Shown here one piece after another: positions 18,191-27,369 of a stretch of 61,186 nt of DNA. The notes under the pieces were generated by a model. The model did not search any database. It was not told the origin of the DNA and saw nothing but the letters and a program-made list of their open reading frames with translations. Position numbers and translations under genes: made by a program. Positions within the stretch are counted from its first letter, which is position 1; every line of letters begins with the position of its first letter. The stretch lies in assembly GCA_938027385.1 (NCBI GenBank), contig CALJBF010000256.1, positions 1 through 61,186 of the forward strand, given 5' to 3'. The stretch comes from an uncultured Porphyromonadaceae bacterium. GTDB taxonomy: Bacteria; Bacteroidota; Bacteroidia; Bacteroidales; Muribaculaceae.

Positions 18191-18225
18191 AGCCGGAATG
18201 AATTTTATTAAGTGACTGGTCGAAA

Positions 18226-19050
18226 TTATTTAATTACAAGCGCTATCACAAGCGACGAAATCACCGACGCCACTGACACAATTGTGGTGATCATCTGCAG
18301 GCGGTAGCCGTTCTCCGAGTTGTAACGTGCGTTTGCGGCACGGATCTCGTTGGGGCGGATATAAACGTAGTCGTTCGGCTGAAGGTAGAAGTAGGGCGAC
18401 GTGAGCAGGTCAGACGAGTTCAGGTCGAGCAGAACGCGCTCCTGGGTGCCGTTGTTGTCGCGCACCAGCAGCACCTGGTCGCGGCGTCCGTAGGGGGTCA
18501 TATCGCCGGCGTCGGCCAGTGCGTCAAGTATCGAGTAGCGGTTGCGTGTCACCTTCACCGGGCCCGGGCGCAGAACCTCGCCAAGCACGTTCACGCGGAA
18601 GTTCACAAGCTGCACCACCACGATGGGGTCAGCCACCACCTCCGAGATGCGGCGCGTCAGGTACTGCTGCAGCTCCTCGACGGTCATGCCGGCCACGTGG
18701 ATCACACCGAGCTGGGGGAAATTGATGTTGCCCGCCGTGTCAACGACGTATGTCTGCGACTTGGGGGTAACGTTCTGCTGCACGATATCCTCGCGGACAC
18801 CCACGGCGGTCGACACCATATTATACGGAGCGGTGGCCACCGGTTCCTCCGAAGTCACATATATGTAAAGCTCGTCATCGGGCCCGAGTTTCAGGGGCAC
18901 CGACTTGGGCATGGCCGTGGTCGATGTCTCGGTCAGATCCTCGAAATACGTAAGAGAGCCCTGGTTCGACTTACACGACGACATCGCCAGAACGATGACC
19001 GACAGCAGAGTAACTAAAAGTTTCCCTTTGATGTTTTTGAATAGAAGCAT
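18226..19050 (-). CDS. Polysaccharide export outer-membrane lipoprotein (Wza-like)
   Basis: A 274-residue lipoprotein. The ATG at 19050 (MLLFKNIKGKLLVTLL) is preferred because it gives a normal signal peptide with the lipobox AMSSC (Cys26); the frame stays open to 19158. A Poly_export domain begins at LGPDDELYIYVTSEEP, followed by an SLBB-type segment (FRVNVLGEVLRPGPVKV). The C-terminus is a hydrophobic helix (TTIVSVASVISSLVIALVIK), matching the amphipathic membrane-spanning end of Wza. It is the first gene of the exopolysaccharide operon and pairs with the autokinase downstream. Confidence 0.9.
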   Translation of the reverse strand: MLLFKNIKGKLLVTLLSVIVLAMSSCKSNQGSLTYFEDLTETSTTAMPKSVPLKLGPDDELYIYVTSEEPVATAPYNMVSTAVGVREDIVQQNVTPKSQTYVVDTAGNINFPQLGVIHVAGMTVEELQQYLTRRISEVVADPIVVVQLVNFRVNVLGEVLRPGPVKVTRNRYSILDALADAGDMTPYGRRDQVLLVRDNNGTQERVLLDLNSSDLLTSPYFYLQPNDYVYIRPNEIRAANARYNSENGYRLQMITTIVSVASVISSLVIALVIK

Positions 19051-19159
19051 GCTGATGTCTTGTGCTGTACGGCCCGGCGCATTGCTCCACCGGCCCGTTA
19101 TACGATATTGATTCACTAAAACTAACGTACCCCGTGCCGGTTTATTGTGGTGAGTCATT

Positions 19160-19201
19160 CAAAATGTAATCCCGGAGACGATACAGAACACCGTCGCCGG
19201 G
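19160..19201 (-). terminator. Probable terminator of the Srf-like operon
   Basis: CCCGGAGACG at 19171-19180 pairs with CGTCGCCGGG at 19192-19201 with one mismatch, leaving an 11-nt loop. On the minus strand the stem is followed by an AT-rich run containing TTTT. It sits between the end of the Srf-like operon and the start of the exopolysaccharide operon. Confidence 0.5.
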
Positions 19202-19245
19202 ATAGCATTGTCACAGGGGACAGGAAAGCTGTTCGTGGCCAATTG

Positions 19246-20091
19246 TCAGCCGCAGTGGTCGACTATGAGGTCATTGGCGCGCTCTTTCAGGGAGGTAGTG
19301 GAACGGGCCGATGAGCCGTAGACAGCCCTGACGTTGTCGTATTCGCGGAAAGCGCTTTCCACGCGGCTCACCAGAGCGCTGTAGGCGGCATCAGACATGT
19401 GCGGGGCATACAGCCGGTTCACCAGATCGCTCAGATAGTTCCAGTGGCCGTCGGCGATGCGTCCGGGCACTTCGGCCAGGGCAGCGACAAGCGAGGTGTT
19501 GTTGCTCAGCGGCGCGGTCTTGCGCAGTTGAGCGGCGCGCGCTATGGTACTGCGCGCGGCATCGGCGCTGCTGAAACGCGCTCCTGAGAGCCTGCGCGCC
19601 TCGGCATACATCGCCAGCGTCGACTCAATGGACTTCAGGACATCCCCTGTTCCCGAGGCCGTCACGACCGATGTGCCGCCGGCGGTTTTCAGAGAGCGGA
19701 GATAAGCGGCGCGCGCCCCCATGAATGCGATGTCGTGGTCAAGCCACACGGCACGACTGAAACGCGTATCGCTCCAGGTTTTCAGTTTCGGCACATAAAC
19801 GGTCACAAGCTCTGTCATCTTCGTGTCGGCGGCAGCGGCGTCAATCAGTTTTTCGGCACGCGCGGCCGCCATGAGGTCGTTCACCTCGAAAAACAGACGG
19901 TGCACCGAATCGAGGCCATGACCGTCGGTATTGTCGATGCGGGCAATCCCCTGCTCGACCGTTGCCTTATACGGATCAGTGAGCGCGAGCCGTGCCGGGG
20001 GCGCCATGACCGTGCGGTAATATATCGCCACCGCCGCAACCACAGCCACCGCCGCAAGCACCAGCAGAATGATTTTTATCGGGGTCTTCAT
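19246..20091 (-). CDS. Single-TM protein, last gene of the Srf-like operon
   Basis: A 281-residue protein with an N-terminal signal anchor (residues 5-25, IKIILLVLAAVAVVAAVAIY) and an Ala-rich, helical, mostly periplasmic remainder. No catalytic motif is visible. Segments such as LDSVHRLFFEVNDLMAAARA suggest helical bundles. It starts 19 nt after the preceding gene of a seven-gene operon, so a structural role in the same machine is likely. I do not recognise the family. Confidence 0.65.
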   Translation of the reverse strand: MKTPIKIILLVLAAVAVVAAVAIYYRTVMAPPARLALTDPYKATVEQGIARIDNTDGHGLDSVHRLFFEVNDLMAAARAEKLIDAAAADTKMTELVTVYVPKLKTWSDTRFSRAVWLDHDIAFMGARAAYLRSLKTAGGTSVVTASGTGDVLKSIESTLAMYAEARRLSGARFSSADAARSTIARAAQLRKTAPLSNNTSLVAALAEVPGRIADGHWNYLSDLVNRLYAPHMSDAAYSALVSRVESAFREYDNVRAVYGSSARSTTSLKERANDLIVDHCG

Positions 20092-20110
20092 AAGTTATCT
20101 GAAGGGATGG

Positions 20111-21802
20111 TCATTTCTTTTTGCCGTCGGCAACATCGAAGGGCGAGGCGGTTCCGCCGTTCTTGCCGGTATCCTTGGCGGGTGCGGCTGTGCCAGACTT
20201 GGCCGTCTTGCCAGACTTGCCGGTGGCACCGGCCTTTGCGCCGGTACGGGCAGTCCTGGCCTTTTCAGCCTCGGCAGCGCGCGCTTTCTCAGCCTCTTCG
20301 GCCCGGCGCAGTTCCTCGGCCCGACGGGCGTTGTCTTTCTCAAGCGAATCGAGACGGTCTGCCGCGGCGGCATCCTCGGGTGAAAGCTGACCCGGCGTGA
20401 CGGGATTCTCGGCCCCGAATTCATCAGAAACCATATCGAGGCTCCCGGCACCGGTCTGTACCTGCTCATATTCCGTTTCCGAAGGCCATATCCATCGGTA
20501 AACCGCCATGGCGCCCCATGCAAGCAGTGCCACGGCACATGCCACACCGAAACCAATCAGCCAGTCGGTCACGCGGTTATGCTCTTTCTGCACAAGATGG
20601 TTGTGCTGCATGGTATATCCCGGCAGCAGCTCGGGGTCATACGGATCAAAGCCTTTGCCTGAAATGACCACGCGGGCCTGTGTGCCGTCGCGCAGGGTCA
20701 CGGTGCGTTCCACCGAGGTCTCCTTGCGTTCAAGATAGAATGTCAGCGGCAACGACACGAGGTCGACCGTCTTTGACAGGCGCGGGTAGTCGGGGGTAGC
20801 GGGCACGGCCTCAAGCTGAACGCCCCTGAGCCTGTCGTCAGGGAAACAGAGCTGAGACGTGAGCGGCTGACCGTTGAGCATGACACTGCGCAGGGGGATT
20901 TCCGTACCCTTGTCACGGTCAAGCACCCGTATATCTTTAAGGTCCACGATCTTCATCCAGGGGGTACTGTCGGCGGGGATGGCCAGCGGCATCCCGTCGG
21001 CCTCGGCGGTCGCCGTCACGGCAAACGGTTTCGGTCTGTAACCCTCGCGCACGGCACGGAACCGCATCTGCGTGCCCGAAACCTCCATCTTAGGCACGGT
21101 GAACGGACTCCCCTGCGCGTCGCATATCTTCACGCCGGGGCCGAACGCGGCCACCACGGCCTCGGGTGTGGGGGGCATCACCGCCACCTGCTCCACAAGT
21201 CTGAGCGTGTCGTTGAGGTTCACCACACCGGCACGCAGAGGCAACGGCCTGTCCATGATGAACACCGACCGGTAGCGTGAATATTCCGGCTGATAGCGCC
21301 CCGGGCCGAGGATTTCCTCCACTGTGAAACGGGGGGCGCCCACAGCGGCATACCCATGCTGGGCCGACGGCCGATAGGTAGGCGTGTAGGTCTTCGAGGT
21401 ATAGTCTTCGCGCGACATCTTCAGCAAGGTCTCGCGTGCCTGATCATCGAACTCGCCGCGGCTCACGATCTTCTTCACGCTGTCAAGCACGCGCACAAGT
21501 TCAAGGCCGCCGATCTCCGAGCACGAGGGCACATGTATCCAGACACACATGTTGTCTTCCGAACGGCCGGGCACCGGTCTTACCACCGAAAGCAGTATGG
21601 CCTTCGGCAGCACCTCAAGCTGTGTGACTATATTTCCGGCCTGCACGTATGCAGGGTCAAGCGCCGCGAACGACGCGCGCACGTCATGTATGGCCGATTT
21701 CCAGTCTGTCTGCGCGCCGATGACGGTCGGTTCCTGGACACCGCCGTAGGTGACCTGCGTGGCGAAACTGAGCGACGATATGTTGTGTTCCATTGATTTC
21801 AA
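20111..21802 (-). CDS. Single-TM protein with large strand-rich N-terminal region, Srf-like operon
   Basis: A 563-residue protein without a signal peptide. An alternative start is at 21793 (MEHNISSLSF). Residues 1-410 are mixed alpha/beta with several strand repeats; one membrane helix lies at about 414-437 (WLIGFGVACAVALLAWGAMA). The C-terminal tail is first acidic, then a Lys/Glu/Ala coiled coil (about 470-515), then a low-complexity Thr-Gly-Lys stretch. By the positive-inside rule the topology is not clear. Its position between the second GTPase and the last gene implies a scaffold or adaptor. It could fill the place of SrfA, but I see no recognisable SrfA signature. Confidence 0.7.
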   Translation of the reverse strand: MKSMEHNISSLSFATQVTYGGVQEPTVIGAQTDWKSAIHDVRASFAALDPAYVQAGNIVTQLEVLPKAILLSVVRPVPGRSEDNMCVWIHVPSCSEIGGLELVRVLDSVKKIVSRGEFDDQARETLLKMSREDYTSKTYTPTYRPSAQHGYAAVGAPRFTVEEILGPGRYQPEYSRYRSVFIMDRPLPLRAGVVNLNDTLRLVEQVAVMPPTPEAVVAAFGPGVKICDAQGSPFTVPKMEVSGTQMRFRAVREGYRPKPFAVTATAEADGMPLAIPADSTPWMKIVDLKDIRVLDRDKGTEIPLRSVMLNGQPLTSQLCFPDDRLRGVQLEAVPATPDYPRLSKTVDLVSLPLTFYLERKETSVERTVTLRDGTQARVVISGKGFDPYDPELLPGYTMQHNHLVQKEHNRVTDWLIGFGVACAVALLAWGAMAVYRWIWPSETEYEQVQTGAGSLDMVSDEFGAENPVTPGQLSPEDAAAADRLDSLEKDNARRAEELRRAEEAEKARAAEAEKARTARTGAKAGATGKSGKTAKSGTAAPAKDTGKNGGTASPFDVADGKKK

Positions 21803-21821
21803 TTGTTAGAGAGAGTTATGA

Positions 21822-23387
21822 TTATTTTGTCAGACTGCCGAACAATGTGCTCAGGCGCGAGCGGCTCTCGCCTGCCGAGCGTTCGAGGAATATGCTCACC
21901 ACGGCGCGGGCTGCCGCGGGGTTGAAACGGCAGTAATCCTGCATGTTCACCTCCCCGAGCGAGAATGGCAGCCTCTGCACCTGGCCTCCGTTGATGTTGT
22001 AACGCCCGCAGAGAGTAGCGAGGTTTGAGTAAAAGCCGGGGTAGTAGGTGTTTATATACTGCACAAGGTGCTGGCGCAGGGCCTCGCCGCTGTAAGGGGC
22101 GTTGTCTACTTTTGTTATCAGCAGGAATATCGCGTCGGTGTCGCGCACGAAAATACCGGTGCGGTTTATGTAGTTGAACGCGCCGTCGAGATACTCGGCC
22201 TGTGTCAGACCGTTGTAGAGGCGTTTCTCGCCCCCGTATTCAAGCACGAAGAAGTGTATCTTGCGGTTGTGCGAACGCGACTGCGGACTCACAAGCAGTG
22301 ATGTGGCCACCTGGAGCGAGCGCATCTGGTCGTCGGTCAGCGGCTCGTGGGCGTCGACCTTGTACATGGCGGTCATAACCTCGCCCGAGAGGTCGATGCA
22401 GGTCAGCGGATGATAGCGGCCGTTGCGGTCCATCAGGTCGAAGGCCATGACGTAGGTCGACGTCACCGGCGTGCCCGGGGGGAGCGACATCACGCCGTTG
22501 GTGGTCTTGAATATGGAGCCGAGGCGCATCATATAGCCGTAACCCTGGCAGTTGTTGTCCTTTATCATCGCCGAGGCCACCGACCCGTCGGCGGCGGCGC
22601 TGAGTATGGCGCCCATGGCGCAGGTCTTGCCCGACGAGGGGATGCCCCAGAAGTAGACCTCAGTGCAGTCGCGTGTGATGGGGCCCACAGGCTCGGCCTC
22701 GTCGAAACGCGGGCGCACGCTGTCGAACTCGTAAAGCTTGTCGATGAATTCCGGGCCGATACCGGCGCCCACCACCTCGTCGCTGGTGACATAACCTTCG
22801 TCAAGAAGACGGCGCATGGCGGCGGTGTTGATGATATTCGGGTCGTCGCGCAACATCTCCTGGAGGTCGCCCACAGTGAACCGTCCCGATGACTGATCGA
22901 GCCCCTGCGCGATAATCTCGACATACTTGGCGGCCTTGTCACCGACATTCTTGTCGGTCTGGACGGCACGTATGCGCCGCTCGACTACCGTGCGGTCGAT
23001 TCCCGATGACGAGATCCTCCCGCCGGGGAGTGTCAGGGCGTTCAAAAGCCTGCGCGCCTCGCGCACATGCGGGGAATCGGGATATTCCTCGATGAACCGG
23101 CGCAGAGCATCCACGCTGTTCCTGTCCACGCTCTCCCAGGGGTCGGTGTATTCGGGTTTCCCGTGGTGTTCCTCGGTCTCGGTTTTTATCTCCGGACCGG
23201 GAGCCTGCCGCGGCCCTCCGGCCGCATCGACCAGAGCCTTTACCTCACGGCGTTTCCTGGGGGCGAAATTCGGGCCTGCGTTCTCCACAAGCTCATCGTA
23301 TGTGACATAGCCCTGCACGATGAGCGCGGCGATCTGCTTCGCGTCATAAACAGGCAGGTTGTCGTATATATCAATCTTTGTAGGCAC
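21822..23387 (-). CDS. P-loop GTPase-like protein, Srf-like operon
   Basis: A 521-residue cytoplasmic protein. Residues 245-435 look like a GTPase: G1 FWGIPSSGKTC (P-loop 248-256), a possible G3 IDLSGE (about 331-336) and G4 LLITKVD (422-428). The N-terminal 220 residues hold two copies of a short helical unit: GYVTYDELVENAGPNF near 26-41 and GYVTSDEVVGAGIGPEF near 198-214. A linker with a TPR-like VDALRRFIEEYPDSPHVREA lies between them. No membrane helix is seen. The G4 motif TKxD argues for GTP rather than ATP. It is the second nucleotide switch in this operon beside the SrfC-like protein. The precise family is not recognised. Confidence 0.75.
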   Translation of the reverse strand: MPTKIDIYDNLPVYDAKQIAALIVQGYVTYDELVENAGPNFAPRKRREVKALVDAAGGPRQAPGPEIKTETEEHHGKPEYTDPWESVDRNSVDALRRFIEEYPDSPHVREARRLLNALTLPGGRISSSGIDRTVVERRIRAVQTDKNVGDKAAKYVEIIAQGLDQSSGRFTVGDLQEMLRDDPNIINTAAMRRLLDEGYVTSDEVVGAGIGPEFIDKLYEFDSVRPRFDEAEPVGPITRDCTEVYFWGIPSSGKTCAMGAILSAAADGSVASAMIKDNNCQGYGYMMRLGSIFKTTNGVMSLPPGTPVTSTYVMAFDLMDRNGRYHPLTCIDLSGEVMTAMYKVDAHEPLTDDQMRSLQVATSLLVSPQSRSHNRKIHFFVLEYGGEKRLYNGLTQAEYLDGAFNYINRTGIFVRDTDAIFLLITKVDNAPYSGEALRQHLVQYINTYYPGFYSNLATLCGRYNINGGQVQRLPFSLGEVNMQDYCRFNPAAARAVVSIFLERSAGESRSRLSTLFGSLTK

Positions 23388-23414
23388 TTTTATATACAGT
23401 TTGATCGAATGTCG

Positions 23415-24617
23415 TTAGAAAGCACTGAAATCAGAGTCGTTTTTAGAGCGGCCGGTTCTCGGGGCAACAGGGGACGCCGGATTGCCCGGCTGCTGCCAGC
23501 CCTGCTCTTGCGGCGGATACTGCTGTTGCGGCGGATTCTGCCACTGAGGCTCCCCGGGATTCTGCCACTGAGGCTGTTGCCACCCCTGCGGTGACTGCGG
23601 GTTCTGCCACGGCTGTTGTGGCGCCTGCTGCCACTGCGGCTGGCCCTGGCGCCCTGCAAGCACCGGGTCGGGAACACCGGCATTGCGCGCCCAGGGCTGA
23701 CGTCCGAACAGCGTGTAGGGACTCTTTGAGTCGCGCCTCTGCAACAAGTAGGGCAACACAAGCATGGCATACATCAACAGGGCGAACAGCACGGCGTTCA
23801 GGCTCAGACTGCCGCCCGACACCATCATCTCCTCCACACGCGCCAGGCCGCCGAGAGCCTCGGCCTTCGACGGGCTTGCCTCGCCGAAAGGCACGGCGCC
23901 GGTCTCGCCCCGGAACACATGCTCCGAGAACCCGTTGAGGCGGCTGTTCCAGTCGGTGATGGCCGAGGCAATCTCGCGCGTATTGCCGAGCAGGAACACA
24001 TTCCAGGCGCTGACACCGTTATCGGCCATGTCAATCCATTTATAGGCCTGGGCCTTGAGTTTCCTGTAGTTGTCTGACATCAGGGCAAGTTTCATGAGTT
24101 TCAGCCGGTTGGAGATCTGGGCACCCTCATACCCCTTGACAAATCCGAGCGAGCGGTAAAGCGGGGTTCCATCGCCCTGCACGGCCACGCGACGCAAAAG
24201 CATGTCGTAGCGATCGATGCGGCACCCGGCATATTCCTCGTAATCGGTGAACATGGCGCGCGACGAGTTCACGGCATCGCCGAAAGCGCGGGCCAGCTCG
24301 TCATTGGCGGCCTGGACTGTCCAGAAATGCCCCATAGGGTACATGCAGGCTATCAGCACCACCGGCGACGCGAAAATCAGCACTCTTTCCAGACGCACGT
24401 TCCGGCCGAACTTCGGGCCGTTGTCAGAGCCTTTCAGCACCTGCGGCACGATGAAGAAGATGACCAGCAGCGCGGTCACCCCTACGGCGGCAAGCACACC
24501 GGCGGTCATGTTTCCGCCGGTAAGGTATGTGGTTCCCATGAAAGTGACATACATGCAGAATATCATGGCGATGAACGCAATGATATGTCCCCACGAGAAC
24601 CTGAGTTTTCTGTTCAT
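23415..24617 (-). CDS. Four-TM protein with Trp/Gln/Pro-repeat tail, Srf-like operon
   Basis: A 400-residue membrane protein. Hydrophobic helices lie at about residues 10-32, 38-60, 79-97 and 268-291, with a helical region of about 165 residues between the third and fourth. After the last helix comes a basic stop (LLQRRDSK) and a low-complexity cytoplasmic tail of about 90 residues. The tail is built of repeats such as QPWQNP, PQWQNP and GWQQP and ends in SKNDSDFSAF. Such tails often act as flexible docking or condensing segments. The tail could bind the nucleotide switches encoded nearby; that is inference. The gene starts 11 nt after the subtilase gene. Confidence 0.7.
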   Translation of the reverse strand: MNRKLRFSWGHIIAFIAMIFCMYVTFMGTTYLTGGNMTAGVLAAVGVTALLVIFFIVPQVLKGSDNGPKFGRNVRLERVLIFASPVVLIACMYPMGHFWTVQAANDELARAFGDAVNSSRAMFTDYEEYAGCRIDRYDMLLRRVAVQGDGTPLYRSLGFVKGYEGAQISNRLKLMKLALMSDNYRKLKAQAYKWIDMADNGVSAWNVFLLGNTREIASAITDWNSRLNGFSEHVFRGETGAVPFGEASPSKAEALGGLARVEEMMVSGGSLSLNAVLFALLMYAMLVLPYLLQRRDSKSPYTLFGRQPWARNAGVPDPVLAGRQGQPQWQQAPQQPWQNPQSPQGWQQPQWQNPGEPQWQNPPQQQYPPQEQGWQQPGNPASPVAPRTGRSKNDSDFSAF

Positions 24618-24628
24618 TTACGTTTCTC

Positions 24629-27346
24629 CTATTTGTGGGGGAGCTGTCTCTCAAGCTCCGCTATGCGTTTCTTGTAATATTCGATCTGGCGGCGTATCTC
24701 ATCGTAATCGGTACCGTTTCCGGGGGTAACCGTCCCCCCTGCGGGAGCCGCGCCACCGTTTCCGGGGCCCGAAACAGAACCGTTGCCCGGAGTGGCCACA
24801 CCACCGTTGCCGGGCGTCACAGTGCCCGCGGCGGCCGAACCGCCCACGGGCGCAACAGAGCCGTTGCCCGGCAACACCGCCACATCACCCCCGCCGGGGG
24901 CAACGTTTCCCGCCCCCGCAACGGGCTGTGTGCCTGAGGCACCGGAGCCATCGCCCCATACGGCGCCCGGATTCACATAACCCTGCCCTTCGGGCACCGG
25001 GGGCATCGGCCTGTCGGCGCCGCGCTGGAAGTCACGCCCCCGCACACCTTTGAGTGCCAGATCCACCTGTATCATCGGGGGCATCGCGCCATAGACGTCA
25101 CATCCGGTGCGGTACAGCACGTCGCGCGCCTGACGGGCAGTCACGCTGCGGTCAAGCGACTTCATCAGCGCCACGGCACCGGCCACAAGCGGAGCCGCCT
25201 GCGACGTGCCGTCGAACGCGCGGAAATCACCGGTCGGGAACGACGACATGATGTCGACACCCGGGGCGCTCAGGTCGGTACCGTCGCCCCAGTTGGTGAA
25301 CTCGGTGGGATATTTACGACGGTCGACCGCGCCCACCGCAATCGAGAGGTTGTTGCGGTTCTCCGGGGGGAGAATCGAGAGAATGTTGTCGTTGCCGGCG
25401 GCCATGACGAGCACCACATTCTTCTTCACTGCCGATTCGGCCACCTTGTTCCAGAGTTTCTGGGTATTGAGGAACTGCGTGCGGGCAAGCTCGCGCTGTG
25501 CCGACGGCGGGAGTATGGCCAGGGCGCTCAGCGACGGGCCCACCGACATGTTTATCACCGACGCACCGTTGTTCACGGCATACATCACGCCGCTGACCAG
25601 TGCCGACAGCGGGCACTGGCCGTTGTCGAACACCTGAACCGGCATCAGCGAGCAGTCGGGAGCCACACCGGCGGCGCCTTTCGAGGCATAGAACTCGTCG
25701 GAGCCTACGGCCAGACCGGCGGTATGAGTGCCGTGGCCGCTGCCGGCGCTGAGCTGATTGTTGTGGGTGAACACGTTATACGGCTTTACGATGCGCCCCT
25801 TGAACATGGGGTGGCCCGGCTGAATGCCATCGTCGACAACGGCCACCACCACATCGCGGTTACCCCTGGTGATCTGCCACGCCTCAGGCGCGCGTATGGC
25901 GCGCAGATGCCACCCGGCATCGCTGACGCTGGCCGAGCCGCCTGCGTCATTCTGCGTGTCAGCCTGGCCGTTAAGCTCGTAAAGCTCCTCGTCGAAGGCG
26001 ATGAACTCCTGCGAGGGGATTTTGCCGTTGATTTCGGCCGATATGCGCTCGCGCTCATCCTGCGGCACCTCTATGACAAGATACGGCACATTGCGGTCAA
26101 CACCTATAATATTGTAGGCATCGCCGGGATAGGCCTGCTTGAAATCACGCGCCAGGGCATCCACATCAGGGTTCTGCCCGGTGGGGAACAATATCAGGCG
26201 GTTGGCTATGCGCGTGGGCATGCCCGGTTCCTCAATCAGCGGCGGCATCTCGCCGTCGGCGCCACGCACAGGCGCCGCGACAATGGGGTCTGACGGGAGT
26301 TTGCCGTCGGCACCGGTGATGGGCACCGCCACGCCGTTGCAGTCGCCCCGGTCGTCGGTAGGCAGGGCTATGACACCGTTCTCGGCACCTATCATCCCGG
26401 CACATGACGAGCAGGCCGAGAACAGACATCCGCGGAACAGCCACCCGGCAAGCAGCAGCAACAGCAGACCCAACAGAATCCACAACAGCCACCACCACCA
26501 GGGGTGCCCTTTCCTGATGGGTTTGACGACAGTCGTCATCGACTCATATACGGGCAGGAAGTCCATGTCGCCGTTTACCTGCCACCCCACGGGGTTTGGG
26601 TTCCATCCCACGAATGTGGCGCCCTGCGGCGGATGCACGCCGGGAATGTCGCCCGGATTGAGCACATACCCGAGCGGACGCATCTGCTCGGCGAGTTCGG
26701 GCTGCACCTCGGCGGTCGGGTCGCCGGGCAGGAAACGCAGGCGTGCCATCGGCGGCTCGGGAGGGGGCGGTGGCGGAAGTATCTCCTTCACCACATCACC
26801 GCCACCGGGAGGCGTCTCGGGGGACAGAGGCCCCGCAGGTTTGCGCGGACGCGGTCTGGGGCAGTTGTGCAGCACGGCACCACGGCCCTGGTAAGAGGGG
26901 GAGGGGTTCATCCCCCACCCTACGAGATAGACCTCGTCGCCGCTGCAGAAGATAAAGTCATCAGAGATATGCTTGAGCGCGCCCATCATGATCTGGAGAT
27001 CCTCACCCGAAAGGGTATCGAGCGACTGCATCCAGGCGTCGACGGTGCGTTTCCTTATAGCGCGGTATTTCTCAAGTTCGGGACCCTGGAGGGTGGTGAG
27101 GGGTACCGGAACCTCCTCGTCGTTCCAGTCGGGCACATACCAGCGTATCTCACCCTTGTCGGGATCATGCAACGGCCGTGCCAGGAACCGGCGGAACTGC
27201 TGCGGTATGTTGCCGCGGCGCACTACCGACTCCACGCTGTCATAGCGACGGTAGAGCGGATCCTGGCCTATCCCCTGATAGTCGGTGAACTCGAGCACGT
27301 AGGTCAGGCACAGCTGCCTGAATCCTGCGAATGTATGGTTGTCCAT
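24629..27346 (-). CDS. Membrane-anchored subtilisin-like protease with N-terminal domain
   Basis: A 905-residue S8 peptidase fusion. Residues 1-165 form an unrecognised domain, 160-200 a Pro-rich linker, and 283-304 a membrane helix preceded by WWWW. A short Cys-rich stretch follows, then a strand-rich region (about 375-450) resembling an inhibitor/propeptide. The catalytic domain has Asp505 (VAVVDDG), His538 (SGHGTHTAG), Asn652 (AAGNDN) and Ser715 (DGTSQAAP), so it should be active. The C-terminus is a Gly/Pro/Asn low-complexity run ending in a coiled coil (YYKKRIAELERQ). With no signal peptide, the N-terminal domain should be cytoplasmic and the protease outside. It lies 23 nt after the SrfC-like gene. 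Confidence 0.9.
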   Translation of the reverse strand: MDNHTFAGFRQLCLTYVLEFTDYQGIGQDPLYRRYDSVESVVRRGNIPQQFRRFLARPLHDPDKGEIRWYVPDWNDEEVPVPLTTLQGPELEKYRAIRKRTVDAWMQSLDTLSGEDLQIMMGALKHISDDFIFCSGDEVYLVGWGMNPSPSYQGRGAVLHNCPRPRPRKPAGPLSPETPPGGGDVVKEILPPPPPPEPPMARLRFLPGDPTAEVQPELAEQMRPLGYVLNPGDIPGVHPPQGATFVGWNPNPVGWQVNGDMDFLPVYESMTTVVKPIRKGHPWWWWLLWILLGLLLLLLAGWLFRGCLFSACSSCAGMIGAENGVIALPTDDRGDCNGVAVPITGADGKLPSDPIVAAPVRGADGEMPPLIEEPGMPTRIANRLILFPTGQNPDVDALARDFKQAYPGDAYNIIGVDRNVPYLVIEVPQDERERISAEINGKIPSQEFIAFDEELYELNGQADTQNDAGGSASVSDAGWHLRAIRAPEAWQITRGNRDVVVAVVDDGIQPGHPMFKGRIVKPYNVFTHNNQLSAGSGHGTHTAGLAVGSDEFYASKGAAGVAPDCSLMPVQVFDNGQCPLSALVSGVMYAVNNGASVINMSVGPSLSALAILPPSAQRELARTQFLNTQKLWNKVAESAVKKNVVLVMAAGNDNILSILPPENRNNLSIAVGAVDRRKYPTEFTNWGDGTDLSAPGVDIMSSFPTGDFRAFDGTSQAAPLVAGAVALMKSLDRSVTARQARDVLYRTGCDVYGAMPPMIQVDLALKGVRGRDFQRGADRPMPPVPEGQGYVNPGAVWGDGSGASGTQPVAGAGNVAPGGGDVAVLPGNGSVAPVGGSAAAGTVTPGNGGVATPGNGSVSGPGNGGAAPAGGTVTPGNGTDYDEIRRQIEYYKKRIAELERQLPHK

Positions 27347-27369
27347 AACGGATTTATATTTTTCGTTTG

